From the NCBI GenBank assembly GCA_902780865.1, contig CACZHC010000003.1, forward strand, positions 1 to 52,509: a stretch of DNA of 52,509 nt. Reading direction: 5' to 3'. The notes under the pieces are model-generated. The model made no database searches and had not been told where the DNA came from. It saw nothing but the letters and a program-made list of their open reading frames with translations. Numbering within the stretch: the stretch's first letter is position 1; each line of letters starts with the position of its first letter. Of the stretch, positions 27,001 through 37,200 are shown in pieces. Origin of the DNA: an uncultured bacterium. Lineage in GTDB: Bacteria > Verrucomicrobiota > Kiritimatiellia > RFP12 > UBA1067. Position numbers and translations under genes: made by a program.

Positions 27001-29114
27001 GAGTTCTCCTGTCTTTGTGAGGAGGGAAGGGGAATGGAGATCGTGGCTTTTGTTCCGTCTCCCGGTGTTGAGTCGATGGTGAACGTGCCGTCCAGTTTCT
27101 CAAGGCGGTTTCGGATGCCTTCGAGGCCGAAGTGCCCCTGAATGGGCCCGTCGCATTTCTCCGGGTCGAAGCCGCATCCGTTGTCCTTTACCGAGAAGAG
27201 AATGCGCCCTGGCTCGATGCAGCCCGCGATCTTGACCTCGGTGGCGTTGCCGTGGCGGATTGCGTTGCCAGTCAGTTCCCGCACGATGGCGAGAATGGCG
27301 TGGGCGGTCGTGTCCTTGAGGCGCTGGCGCGGGACGTTGAAGCGTATTGCGATAGAGGCGCTTGTCTCGAGCTGGCCGAGGGTCTTGCGGATGGCGGTGG
27401 AGAAGTCCTGTTCCTCCAACGTGTCGCTACGAAGGTCGAAAAGACATTGGCGCAGTTCCGTGCGGCAGGAGTTGAGCATCTTGCGCGCGGTCGCGAGATA
27501 GTGCCTTGCGGTCTTCGGATCGGTATCGAAGGCCTCTGCGCCTACCGCCATGTGGCAGGCGACGCCGGAGAGGGCCTGTGAAAGCGAGTCGTGAAGCTCG
27601 ACTGCGAGACGAGTGCGTTCGTCGGTCTTGAACTCTGCAACGGCGTGGGCCACTTGCTCTCGGTAGAGCTCGCGTCCGCGGCGGTTCACGAGGTTCTGCA
27701 AGACGCGGTTCCAGATGTAGACGCCGACGAGGGCCGCAAGAAGAAGGGAGATGACTACCGTGAGCCTTGTCATCGTCCACCACGAGGGGCGGTTCAGCAC
27801 GACGACGTCGGCCGGCGACCGGGCTATAAGCGCGATGCCCTTGATCTTTGCAGAACCGTAGTTCTGCCGTCCGTCGTCCGTGAGCAGGATGCACCGCCCG
27901 ATGACCTGTACGGTGCAACCGATCTGGAGAGTGTCGATGATTTCAGGGTTCGAAGTCACGTCTACGGAGAAGGACATGTCGCCGGTGTCCAGGGTGAAGC
28001 GAAGGTCGTTCGTGTTGTCGGTAGCCGGCAGGGTGCGAACGATGCCGCGCACGCGCAGGAGGGCCCCGTGGATTTGGCCGTTGATCGACTTGAGCCCGTT
28101 GTTGTCCCAGAACGCGGTAGAAACGCTCGCTGCGCTTTCCTCCGTCTTTGCCCGCGGCGCATCTGCCGCGGTCTTCCATCGCGCCGCCGTAAGGTTTATC
28201 CGGAACAGGTCCGTCTCCGGCTGTCCTGCGGCGACGACAGTCTCGCCGCACCGGGGAAGGGCTTCTCCGTGCGCGAGCTTGATGTTGACTATCTGGCCGT
28301 CCTCTGTTCGCAGCATCGCCCGGTCGCCCGCCCAGGTCGCAAGAACTTCGCCTACCACGGAGCGTTTCGACATCTGCGCGATTTCCTCGGACGTCAGGTA
28401 GAGACGCTTCTCGATTGGCGGTGCGGAGAACGGGTCCTTCGGCGGAGGGGTGATGACCTCGATGTCCTCTGGCGAGCGCGGCGTGATGTTCGGCCATGCG
28501 AACTTCCTTACGCTGCTGACGGTCCGGCGGTAGATTCCAGTGACTCTGATCGTCGCGTCGACGAGATCGCTGCGGTCGCAGAAGGCGTCACGTGCAATGG
28601 AAACCGGCACGACGACTTTTTTATCCTTTAGAAGAAGGATCATATACCTCCGGTCGATTTCGTCGGGGAACGTGTCGATCACGACGCCTTCCGTCCGGAC
28701 AAGCGCAAGGTGGTGCGCGCTTGCGTTCATTTCGGAAAGCCGGATTGCGAGGGGCTCTGGGGCGGGGCCGTGCTCGATGACCTTGAAATCGTTCATGCAA
28801 ATGTAGGGCTCGTGGTTCTTGCTAATGTTGGCGATGCCGAATGCCATGATGGTGTCGCCGGGTTGCGGCTGCGAGAGTTTTAGGAGTCGGAATAACTGTA
28901 GCCGTTCGCCGGAACTGTCGGATAGGATGATTTCCCTCGTCTCAGGAAGAGGGGAAGTGCTGAGGACCTTCCCCGTAAGTTCAAAGGATGCGCTCCGTGG
29001 CGTGGCGTCTTCAATGAATGCGTTGATTTCCGCGAAGGAATGAAGCTCTTGCTCGTCCGCAACAACGGCCGAGACAAAGGTTAATACCAAGGATAGGAAA
29101 CACACGTATCTCAT
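26997..29114 (-). CDS. Membrane sensor histidine kinase with tandem OB-fold-like sensor (TCS2)
   Basis: 705 residues from ATG 29114. A TTG nine codons upstream (29141) lies upstream of the -10 box and cannot be the start. It has a signal peptide (MRYVCFLSLVLTFVSAVVAD), then an extracytoplasmic region of about 420 residues with OB-fold-like units (ELTGKVLSTS...IILSDSSGERL, VEGVVIDTFPDEIDRR-like, GEVLATWAGDRAML, VRGIVRTLPATD...VIGRCIL). One transmembrane helix follows (near TVVISLLLAALVGVYIW), then HisKA_3 with His508 in VELHDSLSQ, and HATPase with RELTGNAIRHGN and DNGCGFD. Unit order matches the TCS1 kinase, so the whole system is duplicated. Its promoter contains the regulon operator, implying autoregulation, and its mRNA leader would be only about 2-3 nt. 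Confidence 0.93.
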   Translation of the reverse strand: MRYVCFLSLVLTFVSAVVADEQELHSFAEINAFIEDATPRSASFELTGKVLSTSPLPETREIILSDSSGERLQLFRLLKLSQPQPGDTIMAFGIANISKNHEPYICMNDFKVIEHGPAPEPLAIRLSEMNASAHHLALVRTEGVVIDTFPDEIDRRYMILLLKDKKVVVPVSIARDAFCDRSDLVDATIRVTGIYRRTVSSVRKFAWPNITPRSPEDIEVITPPPKDPFSAPPIEKRLYLTSEEIAQMSKRSVVGEVLATWAGDRAMLRTEDGQIVNIKLAHGEALPRCGETVVAAGQPETDLFRINLTAARWKTAADAPRAKTEESAASVSTAFWDNNGLKSINGQIHGALLRVRGIVRTLPATDNTNDLRFTLDTGDMSFSVDVTSNPEIIDTLQIGCTVQVIGRCILLTDDGRQNYGSAKIKGIALIARSPADVVVLNRPSWWTMTRLTVVISLLLAALVGVYIWNRVLQNLVNRRGRELYREQVAHAVAEFKTDERTRLAVELHDSLSQALSGVACHMAVGAEAFDTDPKTARHYLATARKMLNSCRTELRQCLFDLRSDTLEEQDFSTAIRKTLGQLETSASIAIRFNVPRQRLKDTTAHAILAIVRELTGNAIRHGNATEVKIAGCIEPGRILFSVKDNGCGFDPEKCDGPIQGHFGLEGIRNRLEKLDGTFTIDSTPGDGTKATISIPLPSSQRQENS

Positions 29115-29123
29115 CACAGAGAA

Positions 29124-29168
29124 ATTATACCAAGTTTTCAAAGGCCTGGCTACTATACTTTAGTATGC
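29124..29168 (-). promoter_or_regulatory. Operator-promoter G-minus (TATAC class) of TCS2 itself
   Basis: Read on the minus strand: GCATAC-TAAA-GTATAGT (29168-29152). The last T opens the -35-like TAGCCA (29152-29147). A 17-nt spacer and consensus TATAAT (29129-29124) follow. Only 9 nt separate the -10 from the kinase ATG, so the transcript is nearly leaderless. Confidence 0.75.
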
Positions 29169-29176
29169 GGTTATTG

Positions 29177-29222
29177 GTATACTTTCGTATTATTGTACAA
29201 AAAGCATATTTTTTGCTAAACT
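29177..29222 (+). promoter_or_regulatory. Operator-promoter G-plus (TATAC class) of the 29250-43978 operon
   Basis: Element GTATAC-TTTC-GTATTAT (29177-29193) with -35 TTGTAC (29193-29198). An 18-nt spacer and TAAACT (29217-29222) follow. It lies 8 nt from the opposite-facing TCS2 operator, giving a divergent pair with one element per promoter. A ribosome-binding site AAAGGAAAG precedes the ATG at 29250. Confidence 0.78.
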
Positions 29223-29249
29223 ATCGTGCGTCAAAGGAAAGAACTCACA

Positions 29250-32033
29250 ATGAACCCGAAAAAATTGTTCCTTGCTGTGTTCGCGAGCGTTGCCGCGCTC
29301 GGCATTGTTCGCCTTGCTTGTGCACAGGCGCTCGTTCCTGGATACCTCACGGATCCGACCGCTGTTCGTGGCGCAGTCGAAAGCGACGTGAGCTATCAAG
29401 CGCCCGAGGCATTCAAGTATCCGTACATCTCGACTTACTACGTGAAGCCGACGGTGACACCGGAGGAGAACGTGAAGGTCGGGATTTTCGTGACGGACTT
29501 CGAGTCCTCGAAAATACGATTCCTCGACGACTCGCACATGTTCACCGCTTTTCTCGAGTACCGACTCAAGGGCGAAGCATCGAAGACTGTTACTCTCAAG
29601 GACCTCAAGAGCGGCGACGCCGAGTTCGACCTCGGGAAGCTCCCTGCCGGCGAATACGAGATGCGCGTCTGGGCGGTCGACGGAAAAGGCCGCGAGTCGC
29701 ATCGCGTCACTCACGATTTCCGCGTCGTATCTGCCGCGGATCTTGCGATCCCCGAGGAGAAGATCTACAAGATGACCGAGGCAGACCTCGAGTCGTACGG
29801 CATTCGTAACGACGGCGATTTCGAAGAGATTGTCTATCTCGAAACGAATGGCACCTCGAAGGTCGTGAAGGGGAAGAGCGCGGGCGTTCCCGGCTATACT
29901 GTCACCGTTCCGCTTGACCCGAAGACTGGAAAGTTGCCATGGCAGGCGTGGAAGAAGGCGAAGGTCGTTTATGAAGAGGGCTATGACAAGGCCGCAGTCG
30001 CGAAGACCTCGTTGGCAAATGTCGTTGGTCTCCAGAAGCTCCTTGACGAAAAAGCTGCGGCGGGCTTCCGCAAGGTTGTGCTGCTCAAGGGAACATACCG
30101 CATCTCCCACGAGAAATCGCTGTCCGTTCCGAGCGGCATGACGCTTGATCTCGGCGGAGCCACCCTCAAGCAGAACGGCTTCACCGGCGATCGGTCGTGC
30201 ATGGTCCGACTTCTTGGCGTCACGGACGCCCATCTTGTCGGCGGCTTCGTCGAAGGAGACTACTGGGAGCACAACTACGCCGGATCGAAGAACAACTCCG
30301 AGTGGCCGTCTGGTTTCGAGATTGGCGGCAGTTCGCAGTACTGCTCCGTCGAGGGCGTGAAGGTCGTTGGCATCACCGGCTACGGCGGGCAGAACGGAGT
30401 CACTCCGGACGCTCCTGGCGGGGTCAGCTTCTTCGTGGAAGGGCTCCCGGCCTTCGCGCCCGGCGGCCTCGACCGCGGCACCGGCGAGATTGACGCATCG
30501 GACAAATATCGCTTCACGACGGATTTCAAGGACATGAAGAAGATCCTTGGCGCTGGCAATCGTCGTCTTCAGGTCTCAAGGTATCTTGGCTACCAGGGAG
30601 TCGCGACGCGTTCCTGGCAGATGACAGTCGCGTGGTACGACGCTGAGAAGAAGTTCCTTTCGTCGGAGACCGCCTGGCAGTACCGCGAAATGTGGATCCC
30701 CGAAGGCGCCGCGTTCATGCGCGTCTCTGTCGAGGCCGAGAGCGCAGATGCCGCCGACAAGTCCGCACTCACGCTTACCGCGTTCCGCCTTCCCGTCAAC
30801 TGCATCGTTACGCGCTGCTCTTTCGACAACTGCCGCTGCGTCGGGTATGCGGCGTCCGCAATGAAGAACATGCTGTTCGAGGAAAACATCTTCACCCGTT
30901 CGGGCGAGAGCGCGGCGTGCTGCGCCTTTGATGCAGAGGACGGATGGGACCAGATGCAGGACGTATACTTCCTCGGAAACGTCTTCAGCGACAATCCGCG
31001 CAACAACTCGATCCTGACTTGCGCGGGCCACAACTTCATACTCGAGAAGAACGAAGGGGACATTTACCTTTGGGGCCGCACGCACTCGCCGTGCGTCAGG
31101 GACAACGCCGTCGGGCATGGGACCTATCGCTGCGATTCGCGTCTTCGCTCCGGCTACGGGCGTTTCGACGGCAACACATACGAGAAGGGCGTCAATCTCG
31201 GGCTCAACGAATCTAAGGACCGGACTGACAACTGGGACTATGTCCTTTCTGGCCAGACGTTCGACGGCGGCAAGGACTCATTCACTGTCGACGTTGGCAC
31301 TGCGGGGCGCATGGTGAACTGCACGTTCAGGAACATGCCTGTCAGCATAGCCAACGCCTACGCCTGCACCTTCGAGAACTGCAAGGACGCAAGCACATAC
31401 CTGCCTTTCCCTGGCGGGCGGTGGTCGGAGGTGACAGTAAAGGATTCTACTTTCAGCCGTTTCTACCAGTCGAACGTCTGGGTCCGCTGCCGCTTCGAGA
31501 ACACGAAGCTCAGCAAGTTCGTCGGCGGATCTCTTTCGGCGAAGGACTGCTCCTTCGTCGGCTCCTCCCTTTTCGGGATCGAAAGGGCGAAGTTCGACAT
31601 GTCCGGCTGCACGCTTGACGGCGCGACTGTGCAGGGCAACTGGTGGGAGAAGCCGGCGGACCTGGCGTTCAAAAACTGCACGATCAAGATGCGCGACGAG
31701 GCGCTGCTGAAGCTCGGCGCCTACACTGTCGGCAAGATCGAGTTCGACGGCTGCGAGGTCTCTGGCGAAGGAAGCCTCGTCGACGTCAAGGACCTTCGCC
31801 CGATTCAGCTTCCGGCGAATGTCCCTGCGGCGGAGAATCCCGATCTTAAGCCCGGCACGATCGCGCTGCGCGGAATGAAATGGACTAGCGAGTCGTCGCC
31901 AGTCGTTTCGCATGCCGCCGCGCCTGCTGGCGCGCCTTCGCAGAAGAAAATATCAGTCATAGCCAATGGGAATGAATGGCCGGAAGGCGTCGTCGTCGCG
32001 ACAGACCTCCCGGCGTCTTGGGAACTTAAGTGA
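29250..32033 (+). CDS. Secreted beta-helix protein, paralogue of the 48165 gene product
   Basis: 927 residues. ATG 29250 follows AAAGGAAAG and opens a signal peptide (MNPKKLFLAVF..., ending ACAQ). An N-terminal beta-sandwich (about 27-165) includes VKVGIFVTDFESSKIRFLDDSH and LPAGEYEMRVWA. A middle segment (about 165-265) follows, then a right-handed beta-helix of pectate-lyase type (about 265-860) with TYRISHEKSLSVPSGMTLDL. An inserted sandwich-like region (about 410-510) interrupts the helix. The C-terminus ends PASWELK. It is first gene of a four-gene operon (next start 26 nt downstream). The protein at 48165 is collinear over its whole length. Possibly a polysaccharide lyase or hydrolase; active site not identified. 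Confidence 0.83.
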   Translation: MNPKKLFLAVFASVAALGIVRLACAQALVPGYLTDPTAVRGAVESDVSYQAPEAFKYPYISTYYVKPTVTPEENVKVGIFVTDFESSKIRFLDDSHMFTAFLEYRLKGEASKTVTLKDLKSGDAEFDLGKLPAGEYEMRVWAVDGKGRESHRVTHDFRVVSAADLAIPEEKIYKMTEADLESYGIRNDGDFEEIVYLETNGTSKVVKGKSAGVPGYTVTVPLDPKTGKLPWQAWKKAKVVYEEGYDKAAVAKTSLANVVGLQKLLDEKAAAGFRKVVLLKGTYRISHEKSLSVPSGMTLDLGGATLKQNGFTGDRSCMVRLLGVTDAHLVGGFVEGDYWEHNYAGSKNNSEWPSGFEIGGSSQYCSVEGVKVVGITGYGGQNGVTPDAPGGVSFFVEGLPAFAPGGLDRGTGEIDASDKYRFTTDFKDMKKILGAGNRRLQVSRYLGYQGVATRSWQMTVAWYDAEKKFLSSETAWQYREMWIPEGAAFMRVSVEAESADAADKSALTLTAFRLPVNCIVTRCSFDNCRCVGYAASAMKNMLFEENIFTRSGESAACCAFDAEDGWDQMQDVYFLGNVFSDNPRNNSILTCAGHNFILEKNEGDIYLWGRTHSPCVRDNAVGHGTYRCDSRLRSGYGRFDGNTYEKGVNLGLNESKDRTDNWDYVLSGQTFDGGKDSFTVDVGTAGRMVNCTFRNMPVSIANAYACTFENCKDASTYLPFPGGRWSEVTVKDSTFSRFYQSNVWVRCRFENTKLSKFVGGSLSAKDCSFVGSSLFGIERAKFDMSGCTLDGATVQGNWWEKPADLAFKNCTIKMRDEALLKLGAYTVGKIEFDGCEVSGEGSLVDVKDLRPIQLPANVPAAENPDLKPGTIALRGMKWTSESSPVVSHAAAPAGAPSQKKISVIANGNEWPEGVVVATDLPASWELK

Positions 32034-32059
32034 TTTAACTGCACGTGGAGAGACTAATC

Positions 32060-34210
32060 ATGGACATCACGAAAAACCTTCTTGCCGTCTCGCTTGCGAT
32101 AACGGCCGTTTTTGTCGCCCATGCTGAAGGTGCGCTCGTCAAGAACGGCGACAAGATCGTCTTCATGGGCGATTCGATTACTCATTACGGCGTCGAGCGT
32201 CCGCATGGCTATGTCAACCTCACGGTCCAGGGGCTTGCGGCGAACGGGATCAACGTCCAGTGGATTGGCCGCGGCGTCCCTGGCGAGAAGGCGTCGCAGA
32301 TGCGCGCGCGTTTCCAGCGCGACGTCGTCGACAGCAATCCGTCCGTCGTGACGATTTGCGCGGGCGTGAACGACGTGGCTCTCTCCGACCAGACGCCGTC
32401 CAGCGGCCCCGAAGACGTCGAGGCGATGATCCAGATGGCGAAGGCGGCCGGCATCACGCCTGTCGTGATGACGCCGACTTTCGCAGTGTTCAACACCGAG
32501 AACAGCGACGTGACGAGCAACTACGCGGCTACGGTGCGCGGCTACGCGGCGACCTACGCCGTTCCTCTCTGCGACACGTGGCAGGCCATCACCGACTGGA
32601 AGAACAGCTCCGCGACGCCATATCTCGAATACCAGCTCCACTACAAGGCGACGATTGACGGCGTCCACATGGCGCCCGCAGGCGACCGCGTGATGGCGCG
32701 GACTCTTCTTCGCGCGCTTGGGATGAACGACGGGCAGATGGCGAACGCCGAGGCGGCGTGGAATACGAACGAGAAAGTCTGCTCGATCCACCCCACCGTC
32801 AAGATCACCAGCGCACAGCTTGCAACATTCAAGCAGGCGGCGGCCAATGCAGGGATGGGCGGCGGCGAATTCTCCAAGGTCGTCTTCAGGCGCGGCCTTG
32901 CGGCTCTCGCCGCGAATCCGTCGGTCGAGCAGGAGGCTTCCGGCTCCGGAGTTGAAACGTTCTCGGCGGGCTTCTCGATCAACATGGCCGACTATGACAC
33001 GCTTCTTTCAACATCGCTTGCTTCTGCCTACGTTCCTGCCGACAACAAGAAGGGGTATATCGACGCAACGATCGGCATGGCTATGCTGCGCGGCATCCGC
33101 GAGTGCGAACCAGGAGACCCTGTCGTAATCGTGCCGCAGGACGTCGAGACGAATCGCTTTGCACATTCGATCGCATTCACGACTTCGGGCTACAAGGGGC
33201 AGTCGACGCTTGAGGATTTTCCGGTTGCAGTCCGCCTTGCCGCCAATTCGCCCGAAGGGTTCAGCTATGCGGACATGGCGAATCCATCGAGTGGAAGCGA
33301 ACTGCGTTTCGCCGACGCCGTCGGCAAGTCCCTTGACTACGATGTCGAGGAATGGAACACGAACGGCGTTTCGCTCGTCTGGGTAAAGATACCCTCGCTT
33401 TCGAAGACGACGGCCTTTAAGATGTACTACGGCGGCACGCCGTCCGACGATGTCAAGGCGATTCGCACCTGGTCTGCAGATTATGTCGGTGTCTGGCATA
33501 TGGCCGAGGCGAGCGGAGATGTTTCGGACGCAGCTGGCAACGGGCTTGCCGCTTCGCCCAACGGAAGCGGAGAGGCGTATTCGGTTGCGGGCGAAGGTGT
33601 CTTCGGCAAGGGCCGAGTCAACACTTCCGTCAGAAACAAGGGTACGGGCCGTTCGATGCTCGTCGTGAGCGATTCCTATCTCCTTGACCTTGGCAGCGAC
33701 TTCACAATGTCGGGTTGGGTGAAGATGACCGACACGATTGATGGCGGCGGCCTTGCGCGCATAGCGGTTCGCAGCGCAGACGGCGGCACGCCGGAATGGG
33801 AAGTCGCGCTCTCCGACGCAACGACGCTTAAGGCGTGCGGCAACGGCGGCGACACGCTCTCTGGGACGATTCCGTCCGCGATGAATAACTGGCGGCACGT
33901 CGCCGCGGTCTACGACGGCGCGTCGCTCAAGGTCTACGTCGACGGCGTGGTTGTGCTTGACGGCGCGATTACTGCGGCGAAGGACAGCAACAACAAGCTC
34001 TGTTTCGGCACGAAGGGCGGGCTCTACAACGGACACTTCACGGGGCTCTTCGACGAGTTCCGCCTCCGCGACGCCGTCTGTTCCGCCGATTGGGTGGAGG
34101 CGGAATACGACCAGGCGTCCTCGACGTTCCTCGTCGCTTCTGCGGCGACGGACATTTCGGGCGGAGAAACGCAGCCCGCACGTCCACGGGTCTTCTTCTC
34201 CATTGACTGA
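32060..34210 (+). CDS. Secreted SGNH/GDSL hydrolase with DUF2341 and LamG domains
   Basis: 716 residues. ATG 32060 follows GGAGAG and opens a signal peptide ending VAHAE. The SGNH hydrolase (about 25-235) has nucleophile Ser39 in FMGDSITHYG, a GVND block and the DGVHMAPAGD Asp/His block. These enzymes remove acetyl or other acyl esters from glycans. A helical segment (about 240-350) resembles the equivalent region after the SGNH domain of the 40646 protein. DUF2341 (about 370-465) and LamG (about 470-685) follow, the latter probably for glycan binding. The last residues read ARPRVFFSID, a terminal motif shared with the 40646 protein. Second gene of the 29250 operon; the next gene starts 47 nt downstream. 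Confidence 0.88.
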   Translation: MDITKNLLAVSLAITAVFVAHAEGALVKNGDKIVFMGDSITHYGVERPHGYVNLTVQGLAANGINVQWIGRGVPGEKASQMRARFQRDVVDSNPSVVTICAGVNDVALSDQTPSSGPEDVEAMIQMAKAAGITPVVMTPTFAVFNTENSDVTSNYAATVRGYAATYAVPLCDTWQAITDWKNSSATPYLEYQLHYKATIDGVHMAPAGDRVMARTLLRALGMNDGQMANAEAAWNTNEKVCSIHPTVKITSAQLATFKQAAANAGMGGGEFSKVVFRRGLAALAANPSVEQEASGSGVETFSAGFSINMADYDTLLSTSLASAYVPADNKKGYIDATIGMAMLRGIRECEPGDPVVIVPQDVETNRFAHSIAFTTSGYKGQSTLEDFPVAVRLAANSPEGFSYADMANPSSGSELRFADAVGKSLDYDVEEWNTNGVSLVWVKIPSLSKTTAFKMYYGGTPSDDVKAIRTWSADYVGVWHMAEASGDVSDAAGNGLAASPNGSGEAYSVAGEGVFGKGRVNTSVRNKGTGRSMLVVSDSYLLDLGSDFTMSGWVKMTDTIDGGGLARIAVRSADGGTPEWEVALSDATTLKACGNGGDTLSGTIPSAMNNWRHVAAVYDGASLKVYVDGVVVLDGAITAAKDSNNKLCFGTKGGLYNGHFTGLFDEFRLRDAVCSADWVEAEYDQASSTFLVASAATDISGGETQPARPRVFFSID

Positions 34211-34257
34211 GAATTTCAACGACAACATCGCACCATTCTTAAAAAAGGAAAATGAAC

Positions 34258-37200
34258 ATGAAAGCAAAACAAATGGTTCTGGCGTTTCTCGCAGCGGCCG
34301 CGATTGCTGCACGCGGAGACATCACTCCCAGCGGCGACACGTCCGGCGCAAGCGACACAGCGGCGATCCAGTCCGCGATTGACGCGGCGGCAAACGGAGG
34401 AACCGTCACGCTCGGCAGCGGCATGTTCTACATCAACACGCAGCTGATGGTCACGAACGGCGTCACGCTCGCCGGCCAGGGCTGGGACAACACGGTCATC
34501 AGGCAGAAGACGTCCGGACAGCGCGTTGCGACGGTCGCGGGCGGAGCGAAGCTTGTCGGTGTAGCGGTGACGGGCGGCAAGACGGCGGCCAACTGGCATC
34601 ATGGTGCCGGTGTGCTTGTCGAAGACGGCACGGTTTCTTGGTGCTGCGTCACCAACAACACGAGCACGGGGCGGAACATCTACGGCGTCGGCGTGTCTTT
34701 CAAGAAGGGCTCGATCGACCACTCCATCGTCGCCTTCAACCATATCGACTCCTTTACGAGCGCAGGAGGCGGTATTGGTGCTTACTATGATACGTCCAAG
34801 CCTTCCGAATACGGCTCTATTCTAGTCGATACGTGTCTCGTTTATGGAAATTCGATGGTTGCGAAGAATGGTTCAGGCACGGCTCCAGAGGGACGTGGTG
34901 GTGGTGTCGGCTTCAGTGGAACGCAGTTCTCCGATATCACGATCCGCAACACGACGATTGCGGGCAACGACGCAAACTACGAGGCCGGCGGCTTGTATTT
35001 CAACACGGCGAACATGAAGCTCGTGAACTGTATTGTGTCGGGGAACACTGTGGGGTCCGCCGAGGACAATGTCGTCGGCACGCCCGCGTCCGCTTCCTCG
35101 AACAATCTCATCGGCGGCGATCCGGCGTTCGTCGACGCGGCCTCGGGCAACTATCACCTTTCCTCAAGTTCTACCGCAATTGGCGCGGGTGTGGCGTATG
35201 ATGGCATCGATGTAGACCTTGACAACGTTGCGTTCCTCGACCCGCCTTCCATGGGCTGCTATCAGTCGGGCGGCGTTGCGAAGGTTGAGTCCCCCGTATT
35301 TGCTCCCGTGTCTGGCACCAGGTTCTATCCGTCGACGAACGTGACCATTACGTGCGGGACGGAAAATGCGTCAATATACTATACGCTCGACGGGTCCGAT
35401 CCGTCTGATTCGAGCACCCTCTACTCAGGTCCGATTGCCCTTGAAGCGACGACGACGGTCAAGGCGCGCGCGTACAAGGCGGAAATGGCTCCGAGCGCCG
35501 TCGTCTCCGCGACATACATGTACAAGGCGCCTGCGCCAAAGCCGGACGGGTTCCTCAAATACGTCGACATCACTCTGTCCACGAACCTTGCGGCTACTGC
35601 GATAACGACTGGCGTCCCTGCGCTCGTCAAGCTCAGCGAGTCGACGATCTCCGGATTCGACTACGACGATTTCACCTTTGCCAACGGCGGGGACATGATG
35701 TTCTGCGATGAAAGCGGCACCTCGATTCCGCACGAGGTCGATACATGGGACGAGAACGGAGAATCGCTTGTCTGGGTGAAGATTCCCTCGACCGACTCGG
35801 GTACGACGATTACCATGTACTACGGCAGCAACGCGGTGACTGATGACTCGACGGATGTCTGGACCGGTTACGTCGGCGTCTGGCACTTCGACGCGGCGAC
35901 CGCAGACACGGCCGCGCACTCATGCGGAATGTATGCTAACTCGACGGCGATTGAGGGCATCGACGGCCACATCGCCGAGCATACGGTCACGAACCAGGCA
36001 GGGCGTTTCGGCAAGGGTTTCCGCACCAACGATTCGATGGGATCGAAGCAGGGGAACTACAACTACGGCGGCGTTTGGGTGAACGACTCCGGCGCCAATA
36101 GTCCGGTCGACGGCGGAGAGAACTTTACCATCTCCGGCTGGTTCAAGCACGACACATTCGATTACGCCTGGGACCACATTTTCTATAAGCGCTCGCGGTC
36201 AGACAACGGCACGTCCGGGGCATACGTCAACGCTTTCGCGGTCGAAAGCAACAGCGGCACTGGCTCGAACCCGCAGATCTGGCCACGCGGCTCGAGTGCC
36301 AATGGTGCTCGGGTGCTGGACGAGAATCAGGGACTCCAGGGTACATGGGCCTATCTCACGTTTGTCTACAACGGTTCGACGTGCACTTTATACAAGAACG
36401 GCGTGAGCACGGGCTGGGCGTCGATTGCCGCCTGCATCGACAACGACGCGCCGCTTGTCTTCGGCAACAACTGCAATGTCGCATTCGGCACAATGGGCGA
36501 CGCCGCGTGGAACGGCTGGATCGACGAGGCGCGCTTCTCGAAGGGCTCCAAGAGCGCCGTGTGGGTCGCGGCCGAATATGCCGCGATGAACGCTGGCGCA
36601 ACGGACATCTTCAACTACGGTGTAGCGCAAGATACTGGATCTGAGCCCGGGCCATTGCCGCAACCGATTGTGCTTGGCGAGGCTTCGGCGACACCAGGAA
36701 CCGACTACAATGGAAGCGCTGTCTCAATGTCCTTTACTGGTGACATTCCGAACGGTGTGACCGCGACGGCTTCTATCTCGATCGGCGGCGTCGACTACGT
36801 GGGCGTTGTGGACGCGGCGAACGGAATCGTGACCTTCGACGTCCCTGCGGGCGCCGTCACGGCGGGCAATGCCTACGAGGGTACGATCACGCTCGCAGTA
36901 GGGAGCGCGAACTACACGAAGGAAGTCCCGCTCGTGCAGGGTGCGGCTGTGACCGACGCGGACGGCGACTGGATCAACGAGACTACGGCGACCTTCGGCA
37001 CAACCGGCGCGTGGTCAGGCGACAAGGCGGAGGTTGCGTCCGGTGCAATCGCCGTCTCCAACGCGACGTTCACAGCTGCAACGGCTGCGCCAAATGCCGC
37101 CGTCGTGACAGTTACTTCGTCCTTCTGCTTCGGCGACCCCTCTGACGAGGCATACGACATTTCCTCCCGTGCGGGCATCACTGTCGTAGAGGCGGGCGGC

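Noticed and set aside
29115..29141. TTG start at 29141 for the TCS2 kinase
   Set aside because: It lies upstream of the TATAAT -10 box, so it cannot be on the transcript; ATG 29114 begins a proper signal peptide.
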